From Pseudonocardia autotrophica (GTDB lineage: Bacteria; Actinomycetota; Actinomycetes; Mycobacteriales; Pseudonocardiaceae): 64,000 nt of DNA. The stretch lies in NCBI RefSeq assembly GCF_003945385.1, contig NZ_AP018920.1, positions 744,001 to 808,000 of the forward strand. Direction: 5' to 3'. Of the stretch, positions 1 through 11,792 are shown piece by piece; the stretch's first letter is position 1, and each line of letters starts with the position of its first letter. The notes below the pieces were generated by a model. That model ran no database searches. It was not told the DNA's origin and saw nothing but the letters and a program-made list of their open reading frames with translations. A program made the translations under genes and the position numbers.

Positions 1-1742
1 GTGGCTTCGGCCGCGGAGCCCCGGTCGGTGGTGTCCTCGGCCGGTGTCCCGGTAGCGGTTGCGCTGCTGGGCGTCGCGGCGGGCGTCGCGCCACCCTCCG
101 TCGCAGTGCCGTCGGGCCCAGTGCCGTCGGGCCCAGTGCCGTCGGGCCCAGTGCCGTCGGACGCAGTGCGGCCCTTCGCCGCGTCATCTGCTGCCGCTGC
201 TGCCGCGTCGGAGGATCCTGCGGTCGCGGTGTCGCCGACCGCCACGATGTCCTTGGTCGCGCCGGCGGCTGTGCCGCCGTCCGTGGTCGCGGTGCCGTTG
301 GCGGCCGAGTTGCCGGTTGCGGTGTCGCCCGCAGCCGCGTTGCCACCGGTGGCGCCGCTCGTCTCCGCGTTGCCGGTCTTCGCCGAGTTCCCGGCTGCGG
401 TGTCGCCGATCGTCGCGCCGTCGGTTGCTGCGTCGCCGACCGTGGTGCCACTCGTCGCCGTGCCACTCGTCGCCGCGCCGCCCACAGCCGTGCCGGTGCC
501 TGCCACGCTGGTCGCGTCCGTGCTGGCGCGGTCCGCGCCGGTGCTCGCTGCACCGGCAGTTGCTGCACCGACGGTCGCTGCACCGCCCGCTGCGACGGTG
601 CCGACCGTCGGGCTGCTGTCGGCGGCGTCGTTGTCGGCGGTGCTGTCTCCGGAGCCGCTGTCGGCGGTGCTGCTGTCGCCGGAGCCGCTGGCCCCGGAAC
701 CGCCGGCGGTGGCGCCTGCCCCGGCGCCACTCTCACCACCGGCCACGGCTCGATCGCCCGTGCCGTCGCCTGCCGCCGCAGTCCCGGCCGCTGCCGGCGC
801 GGGGGTGCCGTCCTGCTCGGTGTCCGCGCCGGAGGTCGGGGCGCCCTCGCCTTCGTCCGCGGTGCGGCGCTCGGTGTCGTCGACCGGCTCGACCCGGGGG
901 ATCACCGGTGCCGCGGCGGCCGGGGGCCGGTTCTCGTCGGGACGCGTCGTGCTGGTCCGGGTGGACGTCTCGACCCGCGGCCGCGGTGGCAGGCTGGAAC
1001 GCCGCTGCTCGGGCGCGATGCCGCGACCGGCCCAGGAGTCGGCCGAGGGGTGTGCCTGACCGCCGGCGACCGCCCGGGCCGGGGCGGCCTCGGTGGTGTG
1101 GTCGTGGACGGGCTCGTCGTCACGCGCCAGGTCGACGACCGAGCCGAGCGGCCGCAGCGGCCGCGCCGGGAGCCCCTCGACGAGATCGGAGGCGTGCTCG
1201 TCCAGCGGGGCGACGGTGCCCCCGTGTGCCCCGGGCTGGAACGCCCAGTGCGCGGCGTTGTCGGAGCGGCCGGTCTGCCAGGTCAGGACGATGACCCACT
1301 TGCCGTCCTCGCCCTTCCAGGAGTCCCAGCCGGCGGCGGTGAAGTCCTGGCCACGCAGGCCGAAGGTGTGCGCGACGGTCTCGCCGAGCGTGCGCGAGTC
1401 GGGGCCGTCGGCCCGCTGCGGGTGTGCGCTCTGCGCGAGCTCGGCGGTGCGGGACCGCTCGAGGAGGACCGGGTAGGCGAACCGCTCGATCTTCTGGGTC
1501 GGCACGCCCGCCGCGGCGGCGACCTCGTCGACCGACGCGCCGCCCCGGATTCGGGCCTGGATCTCCCGTGGGCGCAACTGGCTCTCCAACTCGATCGCGA
1601 TCTGGCCGAGCCGGGTCACGTCACCACGTGCGGCAGCTCGCAGCTGCTCGTCGGCCGGCACCGTGTAGCGCTCGCGGCGCCCCGGGTCTTCGAGGACGAC
1701 CGAGCCGTCCCCGGTCACCCCCACGACCCGCAACGCGCGCAT
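1..1742 (-). CDS. sepH: SepH-like cell division protein (DUF3071), 3' end outside window
   Basis: Actinobacterial SepH binds FtsZ and promotes its assembly at division sites. From the ATG at 1742 the first ~210 residues match the family: an N-terminal segment beginning MRALRVVGV, a helix-turn-helix region (about residues 60-95, with the ARIRGGASVDEVAAAAGV stretch) and a conserved block around DSWKGEDGKWVIVLTWQTG. After ~residue 215 the protein becomes low-complexity, rich in Ala, Thr, Gly, Ser and Asp, and runs open to the window edge (at least 580 residues). Known SepH proteins are much shorter (about 250-350 aa), so the tail is unusual. A 15-bp tandem repeat lies inside it. The gene is transcribed away from serC, as in mycobacteria. 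Identity is firm for the N-terminus; the function of the tail is unknown. Confidence 0.88.
   Translation of the reverse strand, partial: MRALRVVGVTGDGSVVLEDPGRRERYTVPADEQLRAAARGDVTRLGQIAIELESQLRPREIQARIRGGASVDEVAAAAGVPTQKIERFAYPVLLERSRTAELAQSAHPQRADGPDSRTLGETVAHTFGLRGQDFTAAGWDSWKGEDGKWVIVLTWQTGRSDNAAHWAFQPGAHGGTVAPLDEHASDLVEGLPARPLRPLGSVVDLARDDEPVHDHTTEAAPARAVAGGQAHPSADSWAGRGIAPEQRRSSLPPRPRVETSTRTSTTRPDENRPPAAAAPVIPRVEPVDDTERRTADEGEGAPTSGADTEQDGTPAPAAAGTAAAGDGTGDRAVAGGESGAGAGATAGGSGASGSGDSSTADSGSGDSTADNDAADSSPTVGTVAAGGAATVGAATAGAASTGADRASTDATSVAGTGTAVGGAATSGTATSGTTVGDAATDGATIGDTAAGNSAKTGNAETSGATGGNAAAGDTATGNSAANGTATTDGGTAAGATKDIVAVGDTATAGSSDAAAAAADDAAKGRTASDGTGPDGTGPDGTGPDGTATEGGATPAATPSSATATGTPAEDTTDRGSAAEA
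104..163. repeat. 15-bp tandem repeat inside sepH tail
   Basis: Four head-to-tail copies of cagtgccgtcgggcc (104-118, 119-133, 134-148, 149-163; the last diverges at its end). On the coding strand they specify repeated Gly-Pro-Asp-Gly-Thr units in the disordered C-terminal region of SepH. Copy number could vary by slippage. Confidence 0.85.
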
Positions 1743-2023
1743 CGATCAGACCTCCCGCTGTCGTCCCCGTCCGGGTGACGGTAGATGCCTGCAGCTCCGT
1801 GCCGAGTGAGGCGCGCCGTGCGAGTTCCGCCTGGTCGACGACACCCACCTGGCAGAGGGATCTGCGGGCCGGTCTCACTCACCGTGCTCAGACTTCCATG
1901 ATGCGTGACACAAGATGCAATTGGGGCGGATGTTACTACTGTGACTACAACGAGTGTCTATCGATCGCGCAACGGACGGCCGGCCCGAGGCAACCCCGAT
2001 GTGCGGATACCTGATCCGGACAC
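1743..2023. other. Intergenic region between sepH and serC
   Basis: With the terminator at 2024-2063 this fills the 334-bp gap between sepH and serC. The stretch 1895-1970 is clearly lower in GC than its surroundings and probably holds the sepH promoter on the minus strand, for example taacat on that strand near 1931-1936. No confident -35 element is visible. A 37-codon cysteine-rich reading frame (1901-2014, +) sits here; it lacks a ribosome binding site and is not called as a gene. Confidence 0.4.
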
Positions 2024-2063
2024 ACGACGGCCGGGCCCCGCGTGCTCCGGGCCCGGCCGTCGT
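2024..2063 (-). terminator. Hairpin terminator of serC
   Basis: Perfect 15-bp stem (2024-2038 pairs with 2049-2063, arm acgacggccgggccc) with a 10-nt loop, starting 13 nt after the serC stop. There is no long T tract, as is common in high-GC actinobacteria. Confidence 0.8.
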
Positions 2064-2076
2064 CGTGCTGTCCGGC

Positions 2077-4273
<2,197 letters not shown>

Positions 4274-4344
4274 GGCCGAATCTTTGCACATGTCGTCCGA
4301 TCGGCCACTGTCATGATCGGGCGGGACGGCGCAGGCTGATCTCC

Positions 4345-5619
4345 ATGACGGAGGCACGCCCGCGTACGGCGGGACGGGCACGCCGGGTGCACCCGGCCTG
4401 GTGGGTCGCCGCGGCGACGTTCCTCGCGCTGCTCGGCGCGGCCGGATTCCGGTCGACGCCCGGGGTCCTGGTCGAGCCGCTGCACACGGAGTTCGGCTGG
4501 TCGATCGGGGCGATCTCGTTCGCGATCGCGGTGAACCTGGCGCTGTTCGGGGTGACGGCGCCGTTCGCGGCCGCGCTGATGGAGCGCTTCGGGGTGCGCC
4601 GGGTGGTGACGGTCGCGCTGCTGCTCGTCACCGCCGGGGCGAGCAGCACCGTGTTCATGACGCAGGTCTGGCAGCTGGTGCTGCTGTGGGGCGTGATCGT
4701 CGGGCTGGGGACCGGATCGATGGCCCTCGCGCTGGTCGCGACGGTGGTGAACCGCTGGTTCGTGGCCCGCCGCGGTCTGGTGTCCGGGATCCTCACCGCC
4801 GCGTCGGCGACCGGGCAGCTGGTGTTCCTGCCGTTGGTCGCGCTGGTCGTCGAGTCGGCCGGATGGCGGCCCGCGGCGCTGGTCACGGCGGTCGCGGCAC
4901 TGGCGGTCGTACCGGTGGTGCTGCTGTTGATGCGCGACCGGCCGTCCGACGTGGGTGTGCTGCCCTACGGCGGCACCGCGGCCGACGTCGTCCCCGCCCA
5001 GCGCACCGGTGCCGCCGCGCTCGCGCTGCGGTCGCTGGTCGAGGCATCGCGGAACCGGACGTTCTGGCTGCTGTTCGCGGGCTTCTTCATCTGCGGGGCG
5101 ACGACGGCCGGCCTGGTGCAGGCGCACTTCGTCCCGGCCGCGCACGACCACGGGATGCCGGCGACCACGGCCGCGTCGCTGCTCGCCGTCGTCGGGGTCT
5201 TCGACCTGGTCGGGACGGTGTTCTCCGGCTGGCTGACCGACCGCTTCGATCCGCGGTTGCTGCTGGCCGCCTACTACACGCTGCGCGGGGTGTCGCTGTT
5301 CGCGTTGCCTGCCCTGTTCGGCACGGACCTGAACGCCAGCATGCTCGCCTTCGTCGTGTTCTACGGGCTGGACTGGGTGGCCACCGTGCCACCGACGATG
5401 GCGCTGGCCCGGGCCGAGTTCGGGGCCCGGTCGGCCGTCGTGTTCGGGTGGATCTTCGCCGCGCACCAGGTGGGCGCGGCCGTCGCGGCGCTCAGCGCCG
5501 GACTGGTGCGGGACGCGCTGGGCAGCTACGACGCCGCCTGGTACGGCGGGGCGGTGCTCTGCCTGGTGGCGGCGGTGCTCTCGATCGCGATCCGCCGCCG
5601 GGTCGCGGTCGCGGCCTGA
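4345..5619 (+). CDS. MFS transporter, monocarboxylate/oxalate-formate-like
   Basis: 424 aa from the ATG at 4345, with about 12 hydrophobic segments. The N-terminal FRSTPGVLVEPLHTEFGWS segment and the AALMERFGVRRVV loop resemble the oxalate:formate antiporter/monocarboxylate group of the major facilitator superfamily. The substrate cannot be read from sequence. The divergent GlxA-type AraC regulator suggests induction by an unknown metabolite, possibly the transported one. Confidence 0.82.
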   Translation: MTEARPRTAGRARRVHPAWWVAAATFLALLGAAGFRSTPGVLVEPLHTEFGWSIGAISFAIAVNLALFGVTAPFAAALMERFGVRRVVTVALLLVTAGASSTVFMTQVWQLVLLWGVIVGLGTGSMALALVATVVNRWFVARRGLVSGILTAASATGQLVFLPLVALVVESAGWRPAALVTAVAALAVVPVVLLLMRDRPSDVGVLPYGGTAADVVPAQRTGAAALALRSLVEASRNRTFWLLFAGFFICGATTAGLVQAHFVPAAHDHGMPATTAASLLAVVGVFDLVGTVFSGWLTDRFDPRLLLAAYYTLRGVSLFALPALFGTDLNASMLAFVVFYGLDWVATVPPTMALARAEFGARSAVVFGWIFAAHQVGAAVAALSAGLVRDALGSYDAAWYGGAVLCLVAAVLSIAIRRRVAVAA

Positions 5620-5655
5620 GGAAGCCACCGGGCCGGCCGGCGGCTCCCGGCGCGC

Positions 5656-5755
5656 CCCGGTGGGCACGCGCCTGTCGTGCCTCGGTGGGCACACCCGGCC
5701 CGGCTCGGTGGGCACGCACCCGGCGCGCCCCGGTGGGCGCGCACCCGGCCCGGCC
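5656..5755. repeat. ~24-bp imperfect tandem repeat
   Basis: About four consecutive copies of a unit resembling ctcggtgggcacgcacccgg (begins near 5656, 5681, 5704 and 5729) between the MFS gene and the membrane protein starting at 5831. It is non-coding as far as can be seen. Role unknown. Confidence 0.7.
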
Positions 5756-5830
5756 CGGCACCATCGCGCCGCGGCCCCGATGCGGCCGCGGCACCGGTCC
5801 CGGTGCCCGCCGACGACCGCAGGAGAGCGC

Positions 5831-6730
5831 ATGACCGACGAGGACCGGCCCGGGATCGTCCCGTTGCGCCCGTTGGACGCCCTCGAGATCGTCGGCGGCG
5901 CCGTCCGGCTCGCCCGGCGGTACCCGCTCGTCGTGCTGGGCCCGGCGTTCCTGGTCGCGCTGGTGATCGGGGCGACGCAGTACGGCATCCAGCTCTCCGG
6001 CGCGGCGGTGCCGGAGCCCGGTCAGGGCCTGACCGATGTCTTCGTCGACTCGCTGGTGTCCGCGATCCCGCTGAGCCTGCTCTACGCCGCGGTGCTCCCG
6101 CCGATGCTGGGGATGGTGCTCTCGGCGCTGCGGCCCGCGGTGCTCGGCCGCGGGACGTCGCTCGCGCAGGCGTGGGCGACGACGCGGCCCCGGCTGCCGA
6201 GCCTCTACGGCCTGCAGATCGGTCTGACCCTGCTCGGCCTCGTCCCGATCCTGCTGCTGGTCGGTGTCGCCGTCCCGATGGCCGGAGCCGGCGGGGTGGC
6301 CGTCGTCGTCGCGGTACTGATCATGCTGGTCGGCTACCTGGCCCTCACCTGGATCGGGGTACTGCTCTACCCGGCGACCGCGGTGATCGTCGTCGAGGGC
6401 CTGGGGCTGCGGGACGCGCTGTGGCGCTCGGTCGAGCTGGTCCGCGGCTCCTGGTGGCGGTTCTTCGGGGTGCAGCTGCTCGCCGTGCTGCTGCTCATGG
6501 TCGCCGGGATGGTCGTGATGCTGCCGCTGATGTTCCTCGGCATCGGTCTCGCGATCGCCGGCGCCGGGCCGGCCCCGATCGTCGTGGGCACTCTGCTCGC
6601 GAGCACGGTGCTGATGACGCTGGCGCTCGCCGTCGGACCGGGTGTCATCGGCCTGCTGCACCAGGACCAGCGGATCCGGCGGGAGCGCTACGACCTGGAC
6701 CTGGCACGCGAGGCCGCCCAGGGGTGGTGA
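5831..6730 (+). CDS. Multi-pass membrane protein, GDPD membrane-domain-like
   Basis: 299 aa from the ATG at 5831, preceded by aggaga at proper distance. It has six or so hydrophobic stretches. The N-terminal IVPLRPLDALEIVGGAVRLARRYP and later LRDALWRSVELVRGSWWRFFGVQLLA are typical of the actinobacterial membrane family related to the membrane domain attached to glycerophosphoryl diester phosphodiesterases, here without a catalytic domain. Biochemical role unknown. It converges on citA with only 9 bp between stops. Confidence 0.7.
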   Translation: MTDEDRPGIVPLRPLDALEIVGGAVRLARRYPLVVLGPAFLVALVIGATQYGIQLSGAAVPEPGQGLTDVFVDSLVSAIPLSLLYAAVLPPMLGMVLSALRPAVLGRGTSLAQAWATTRPRLPSLYGLQIGLTLLGLVPILLLVGVAVPMAGAGGVAVVVAVLIMLVGYLALTWIGVLLYPATAVIVVEGLGLRDALWRSVELVRGSWWRFFGVQLLAVLLLMVAGMVVMLPLMFLGIGLAIAGAGPAPIVVGTLLASTVLMTLALAVGPGVIGLLHQDQRIRRERYDLDLAREAAQGW

Positions 6731-6739
6731 CGGCGCGGG

Positions 6740-7882
6740 TCAGCGGACGACGACGCCGTCCCAGCCCTCGACCTCGCGGGGGTGCCGCGCACCGGGACCG
6801 ATGTACTGGGCGGACGGGCGGACCAGCTTGCCCTCGCGCTTCTGCTCCAGCACGTGCGCCGACCAGCCCGCCGTCCGTGCCGAGGTGAACATCGCGGGCA
6901 TCATGTGCGGTGGCACCTCGGCGAAGTCGAGGATGACCGCGGCCCAGAACTCGACGTTGGTCTCGATCGGGCGGTCCGGGCGTCGTTCCCGCAGGATCGC
7001 CAGCGCGGTCCGCTCCAGCTCGGCGGCCGCCTCGAACCGGGGCGCACCCAGCTCCTGGCAGGTGCGGCGGAGCACCCTGGCCCGAGGGTCCTCGGCCCGG
7101 TACACCCGGTGCCCGAAGCCCATCAGCTTCTCCTTGCGGTCCAGCAGGCCGGTGACCAGCGCCGCCGGATCCCCGGTCCGCTCCACCTCGTCGATCATCG
7201 GCAGGACCCGGGCGGGCGCACCGCCGTGCAGCGGCCCGGACATGGCGCCGATCGCACCGGACAACGACGCCGCGGCGTCGGCCCCGGTGGAGGCGATCAC
7301 CCGGGCGGTGAAGGTCGAGGCGTTCATCCCGTGCTCGGCGGCGGACACCCAGTAGGCGTCGACGGCGGCGACGTGCCGCGGGTCCGGCTCGCCGCGCCAG
7401 CGGGTCATGAACCGCTCGGTGATCGTCGAGCACTCGTCGATCCGGGCCTGCGGGACCGCCGGGACCCCGATCCCGCGGGCCGACTGGGCGACGTAGGACA
7501 GCGCCATCACCGAGGCCCGGGCCAGGTTGTCGCGGGCCTCGGCGTCGTCGATGTCGAGCAGCGGGCGGTAGCCCCAGTAGGGGGCGAGCATCGCCAGCGC
7601 CGCCTGCACGTCCACCCGGACGTCACCGGCGTGCACCGGGATCGGGAACGGCTCGGCGGGCGGCAGTCCCTGACCGAACCGGCCGTCCACCAGCAGCGCC
7701 CACACGTCGCCGAAGGTGACGACGCCCGCCAGGTCCTCCAGGTCGACGCCGCGGTAGCGCAGCGACCCGCCGTCCTTGTCCGGCTCGGCGATCTCGGTCC
7801 GGAACGCGACGTGCCCCTCGAGACCGGACTTGAATCCGGGAGGTGGCGCGGGTACGGCGTGGGACGGTTCGGTCACGGTCAC
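6740..7882 (-). CDS. citA: Citrate synthase 2 (CitA-like)
   Basis: 380-aa citrate/2-methylcitrate synthase superfamily protein. The GTG at 7882 is chosen because gaaggagc lies 6-8 nt upstream. Catalytic histidines are visible at H219 (GPLHGGA) and H258 (MGFGHRVY), with the substrate-binding H184 (EHGMN). The catalytic Asp seen in GltA (NVDFY) is replaced by Glu here (NVEFW), as I recall for mycobacterial CitA. It could work on acetyl-CoA or propionyl-CoA. The latter would be useful beside a propane oxidation operon, but this is inference. A second, canonical citrate synthase lies at 10280. Confidence 0.88.
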   Translation of the reverse strand: MTVTEPSHAVPAPPPGFKSGLEGHVAFRTEIAEPDKDGGSLRYRGVDLEDLAGVVTFGDVWALLVDGRFGQGLPPAEPFPIPVHAGDVRVDVQAALAMLAPYWGYRPLLDIDDAEARDNLARASVMALSYVAQSARGIGVPAVPQARIDECSTITERFMTRWRGEPDPRHVAAVDAYWVSAAEHGMNASTFTARVIASTGADAAASLSGAIGAMSGPLHGGAPARVLPMIDEVERTGDPAALVTGLLDRKEKLMGFGHRVYRAEDPRARVLRRTCQELGAPRFEAAAELERTALAILRERRPDRPIETNVEFWAAVILDFAEVPPHMMPAMFTSARTAGWSAHVLEQKREGKLVRPSAQYIGPGARHPREVEGWDGVVVR

Positions 7883-8078
7883 CGGGGCTCCTTCGGCTCG
7901 GGCTCGCGATCACCATGCTCGGGGCGTGTCCGCGTCGGCAACGTGCGGCACCGGTGTCATCGGTCACCCGACCGGCGCGTCGCGGAACACGCCGTTCGGC
8001 GGGTGCCCCGGCGCCCGGCCGCCGCCTACCGTCGAACCTGCGACACCCGGCCGGGAACGCACGAGGGGGAGGGGACCC

Positions 8079-8732
8079 ATGACGGACGCGCCCGAACTGG
8101 CGAGGATGCGGATCGACTACGCCGGTCGGCCCTTCGACGTCCCTGATCTCGCCCCCACCTGGCACGAACAGCTCGCCGTCTGGCTGGAGGAGGCCCGCGA
8201 GGCGAACCTGGCCGAGCCGAACGCGATGGTCCTGGCGACCGCCGACCCGGACGGCACACCGGCGTCGCGCACGGTGCTGTGCAAGGGTCTGGACTCCGGC
8301 GGCATCGCCTTCTACACGAACTACACGTCCGCGAAGAGCCACGACCTGAACCGCACCAGGGTCGCCTCCGTCACGTTCCCCTGGTACGACCTGCATCGGC
8401 AGGTGCAGCTCGCCGGGCGGGTCGAGCGCTGCTCGGAGGCCCAGTCCGACGCCTACTGGGCGACCCGTCCGCGTGGCTCGCAGCTCGGGGCGTGGGCGTC
8501 CGCGCAGTCGACGGTCGTCGCCGGGCGCAACGTGCTCGACCAGGCATTGGCCGGCGTGACCACACGGTTCGACGGTGTCGAGCGGATCCCGCGCCCGCCG
8601 CACTGGGGCGGCTGGCGGATCGTGCCGTGGCAGGTCGAGTTCTGGCAGGGCCGCGGGGACCGGATGCACGACCGGCTCCGTTTCGACATCGGGCGGGACG
8701 ACCGCTGGACGGTCCGCAGGCTCGCCCCGTAA
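8079..8732 (+). CDS. pdxH: Pyridoxamine 5'-phosphate oxidase
   Basis: FMN enzyme oxidising PNP/PMP to pyridoxal 5'-phosphate. 217 aa from the ATG at 8079, with gaggggaggggacc upstream. Family features are the N-terminal MRIDYAGRPFDVPDLAPTW, the PSRTVLCKGLD-type strand (ASRTVLCKGLDSGGIAFYTN), FPWYDLHRQVQLAGRVER, and the C-terminal WGGWRIVPWQVEFWQGRGDR with RLRF and a terminal RLAP, the usual PdxH ending. Complete. Confidence 0.95.
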   Translation: MTDAPELARMRIDYAGRPFDVPDLAPTWHEQLAVWLEEAREANLAEPNAMVLATADPDGTPASRTVLCKGLDSGGIAFYTNYTSAKSHDLNRTRVASVTFPWYDLHRQVQLAGRVERCSEAQSDAYWATRPRGSQLGAWASAQSTVVAGRNVLDQALAGVTTRFDGVERIPRPPHWGGWRIVPWQVEFWQGRGDRMHDRLRFDIGRDDRWTVRRLAP

Positions 8733-8780
8733 GGGGAACCCCGAGGCGGCGCGGGGGAGACCCCGTGTAGACGTGGTCCC

Positions 8781-10190
8781 GTGAGCAAGCGCAACGATCC
8801 CGACGACGGGCCGACGCAGCCGGTTCCCGGCGGTGACCGGGAGTCGCCGACCCGGCCGGTCGTCAACGAGAGCTCCGCCGACGCACCGACCCGCCGGGTC
8901 CGTGCCGGCGGCCGCTTCACCGGCGCGCTGCGGTCGGCGTTCGCCGACACCACGCCGCTGCGCACGCCCGCGTACCGCAGGCTGTGGACGGCCGGGATCG
9001 TCACCGTGATCGGCGCCCAGCTCGCCGTGGTGGCCGTCCCGACGCAGATCTACCAGATGACCGGGTCGTCGGCGTACGTCGGACTGACCGGGCTGTTCGG
9101 CCTGGTCCCGCTGGTCGTGTTCGGGCTGTGGGGCGGTGCGATCGCGGACGCCGTCGACCGCCGGGTGATGCTGCTGTTCACCGGATCCGGGATCGCGCTG
9201 ACCTCGCTGGCGCTGTGGGTGGTCTCGGCGAGCGGGGTCGGCGACGTGTGGCTCGTGCTGGTGCTGTTCGCGATCCAGTCCGCGATGCTCGCGATGAACC
9301 AGCCGACCCGCAGCGCCGTCATCCCGCGACTGCTCCCGGCCGAGCAGCTGCCGGCGGCGAACGCGCTGAACATGACCGTCGTACAGGTCGGGGCGGTACT
9401 CGGCCCGCTGCTCGCGGGGATCCTGATCCCGATCATCGGCCTGCCGATGCTGTACCTGCTGGACGCGATCGCGCTGCTCGCGACGCTGTGGGCGACCTGG
9501 CGGCTGCCGCCGCTGCCCAGCTCGGCGCAGGCCGCGGGCGGCCGCAGGCCGAAGGTCGGGCTGCGGGCGGTCGTCGACGGCTTCCGCTACGTCGGGATGC
9601 ACCGGATCCTGCTCGTCTCGTTCCTGGTCGACGTGATCGCGATGGGCCTCGGGATGCCCCGGGTGATGTTCCCGGAGATGGCCGAGCAGACCTTCGGTGA
9701 TCCACCGGGCGGCGGCATCGCGCTGGGCATGCTGTTCGCGGCGATCCCGATCGGGATGGTCGCGGGCGGGGTGCTGTCCGGCTGGCTGCAGCGGGTGGAA
9801 CGCCAGGGGGTCGCCGTCGTCGTGGCCATCTGCGTGTGGGGCGGCGGGATCGCCCTGTTCGGCCTCACCGGGTCGCTGTTCCTCGCGGTGCTCGCGCTCG
9901 CCGTCGCCGGGGCGGGCGACCTGGTCAGCTCGGTGTACCGGTCGTCGATGCTGCAGACCGTCGCCACCGACGAGATGCGCGGCCGGATGCAGGGCGTGTT
10001 CATCGTGGTCGTCGCCGGCGGGCCGCGTCTGGCCGACATGTGGCACGGCGCGTCGGCGGACGTGATCGGCCCGGGGACGACCGCGACCCTCGGCGGGCTG
10101 GCCGTCATCGTCGGCACGCTGGTCGTCGTGGCCCGGTTCCCGGAGTTCTGGCGATATCGCGCACCGGTCGCCGGGCGCGATCCGGGGTGA
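8781..10190 (+). CDS. MFS transporter, EntS/MFS_3 type
   Basis: 469 aa from the GTG at 8781. A charged, Pro/Thr/Arg-rich cytoplasmic N-terminal extension of ~70 residues precedes about 12 membrane segments. The GGAIADAVDRRVMLLFTG loop and the NQPTRSAVIPRLLPAEQLPAANALN region match the MFS_3 group that includes the enterobactin exporter. Substrate unknown. The start is only 48 bp after pdxH. Confidence 0.85.
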   Translation: MSKRNDPDDGPTQPVPGGDRESPTRPVVNESSADAPTRRVRAGGRFTGALRSAFADTTPLRTPAYRRLWTAGIVTVIGAQLAVVAVPTQIYQMTGSSAYVGLTGLFGLVPLVVFGLWGGAIADAVDRRVMLLFTGSGIALTSLALWVVSASGVGDVWLVLVLFAIQSAMLAMNQPTRSAVIPRLLPAEQLPAANALNMTVVQVGAVLGPLLAGILIPIIGLPMLYLLDAIALLATLWATWRLPPLPSSAQAAGGRRPKVGLRAVVDGFRYVGMHRILLVSFLVDVIAMGLGMPRVMFPEMAEQTFGDPPGGGIALGMLFAAIPIGMVAGGVLSGWLQRVERQGVAVVVAICVWGGGIALFGLTGSLFLAVLALAVAGAGDLVSSVYRSSMLQTVATDEMRGRMQGVFIVVVAGGPRLADMWHGASADVIGPGTTATLGGLAVIVGTLVVVARFPEFWRYRAPVAGRDPG

Positions 10191-10228
10191 CCCTCGTCGC
10201 CGCGTTCTGCGGATTCGGCGCGGCGGGC

Positions 10229-10234
10229 TAGCGT
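10229..10234 (+). promoter_or_regulatory. Probable -10 element of gltA
   Basis: TAGCGT at 10229-10234, about 45 nt before the gltA ATG, in the same sequence style as the -10 hexamers found close to other starts in this window. The leader would be ~40 nt and carries an agaggga-like ribosome binding site. Confidence 0.5.
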
Positions 10235-10279
10235 GTGCGGCTGAACCCATATGACCCAGCTGTGAGAGGGAACCTCCAC

Positions 10280-11590
<1,311 letters not shown>

Positions 11591-11610
11591 CCGGGTAGCC
11601 GAGACACCAG

Positions 11611-11637
11611 CGGCCCCGCCGGGATCCGGCGGGGCCG
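11611..11637 (+). terminator. gltA terminator hairpin
   Basis: Perfect 12-bp stem (11611-11622 with 11626-11637; cggccccgccgg) and a 3-nt loop, 20 nt after the gltA stop and followed by ttcgt. Confidence 0.85.
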
Positions 11638-11778
11638 TTCGTCGTGCCCGTGTCCCGCCGGGGTGCCGCTCGGCGGGCGGAGCGCGCGTTCAGCCGCCTC
11701 CCCGGTGGACGGTGCGCCGTGGCGGGCGCGACCCGGGGTGCCGGCGGGCGTCGCCGCGCGGGGAGACCGGCCTGGCAC

Positions 11779-11784
11779 TAGCGT
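11779..11784 (+). promoter_or_regulatory. -10 hexamer of photolyase, probable leaderless start
   Basis: TAGCGT 8 nt before the ATG at 11793 and no ribosome binding site between, so transcription probably starts at or next to the A of the ATG. Confidence 0.6.
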
Positions 11785-11792
11785 CGCCGATC

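Noticed and set aside
7623..10250. 875-codon open frame on the minus strand across pdxH and the MFS gene
   Set aside because: Its product is Arg/Pro/Gly/His-rich low-complexity sequence, antisense to clearly conserved genes; long open frames opposite genes are normal at this GC content.
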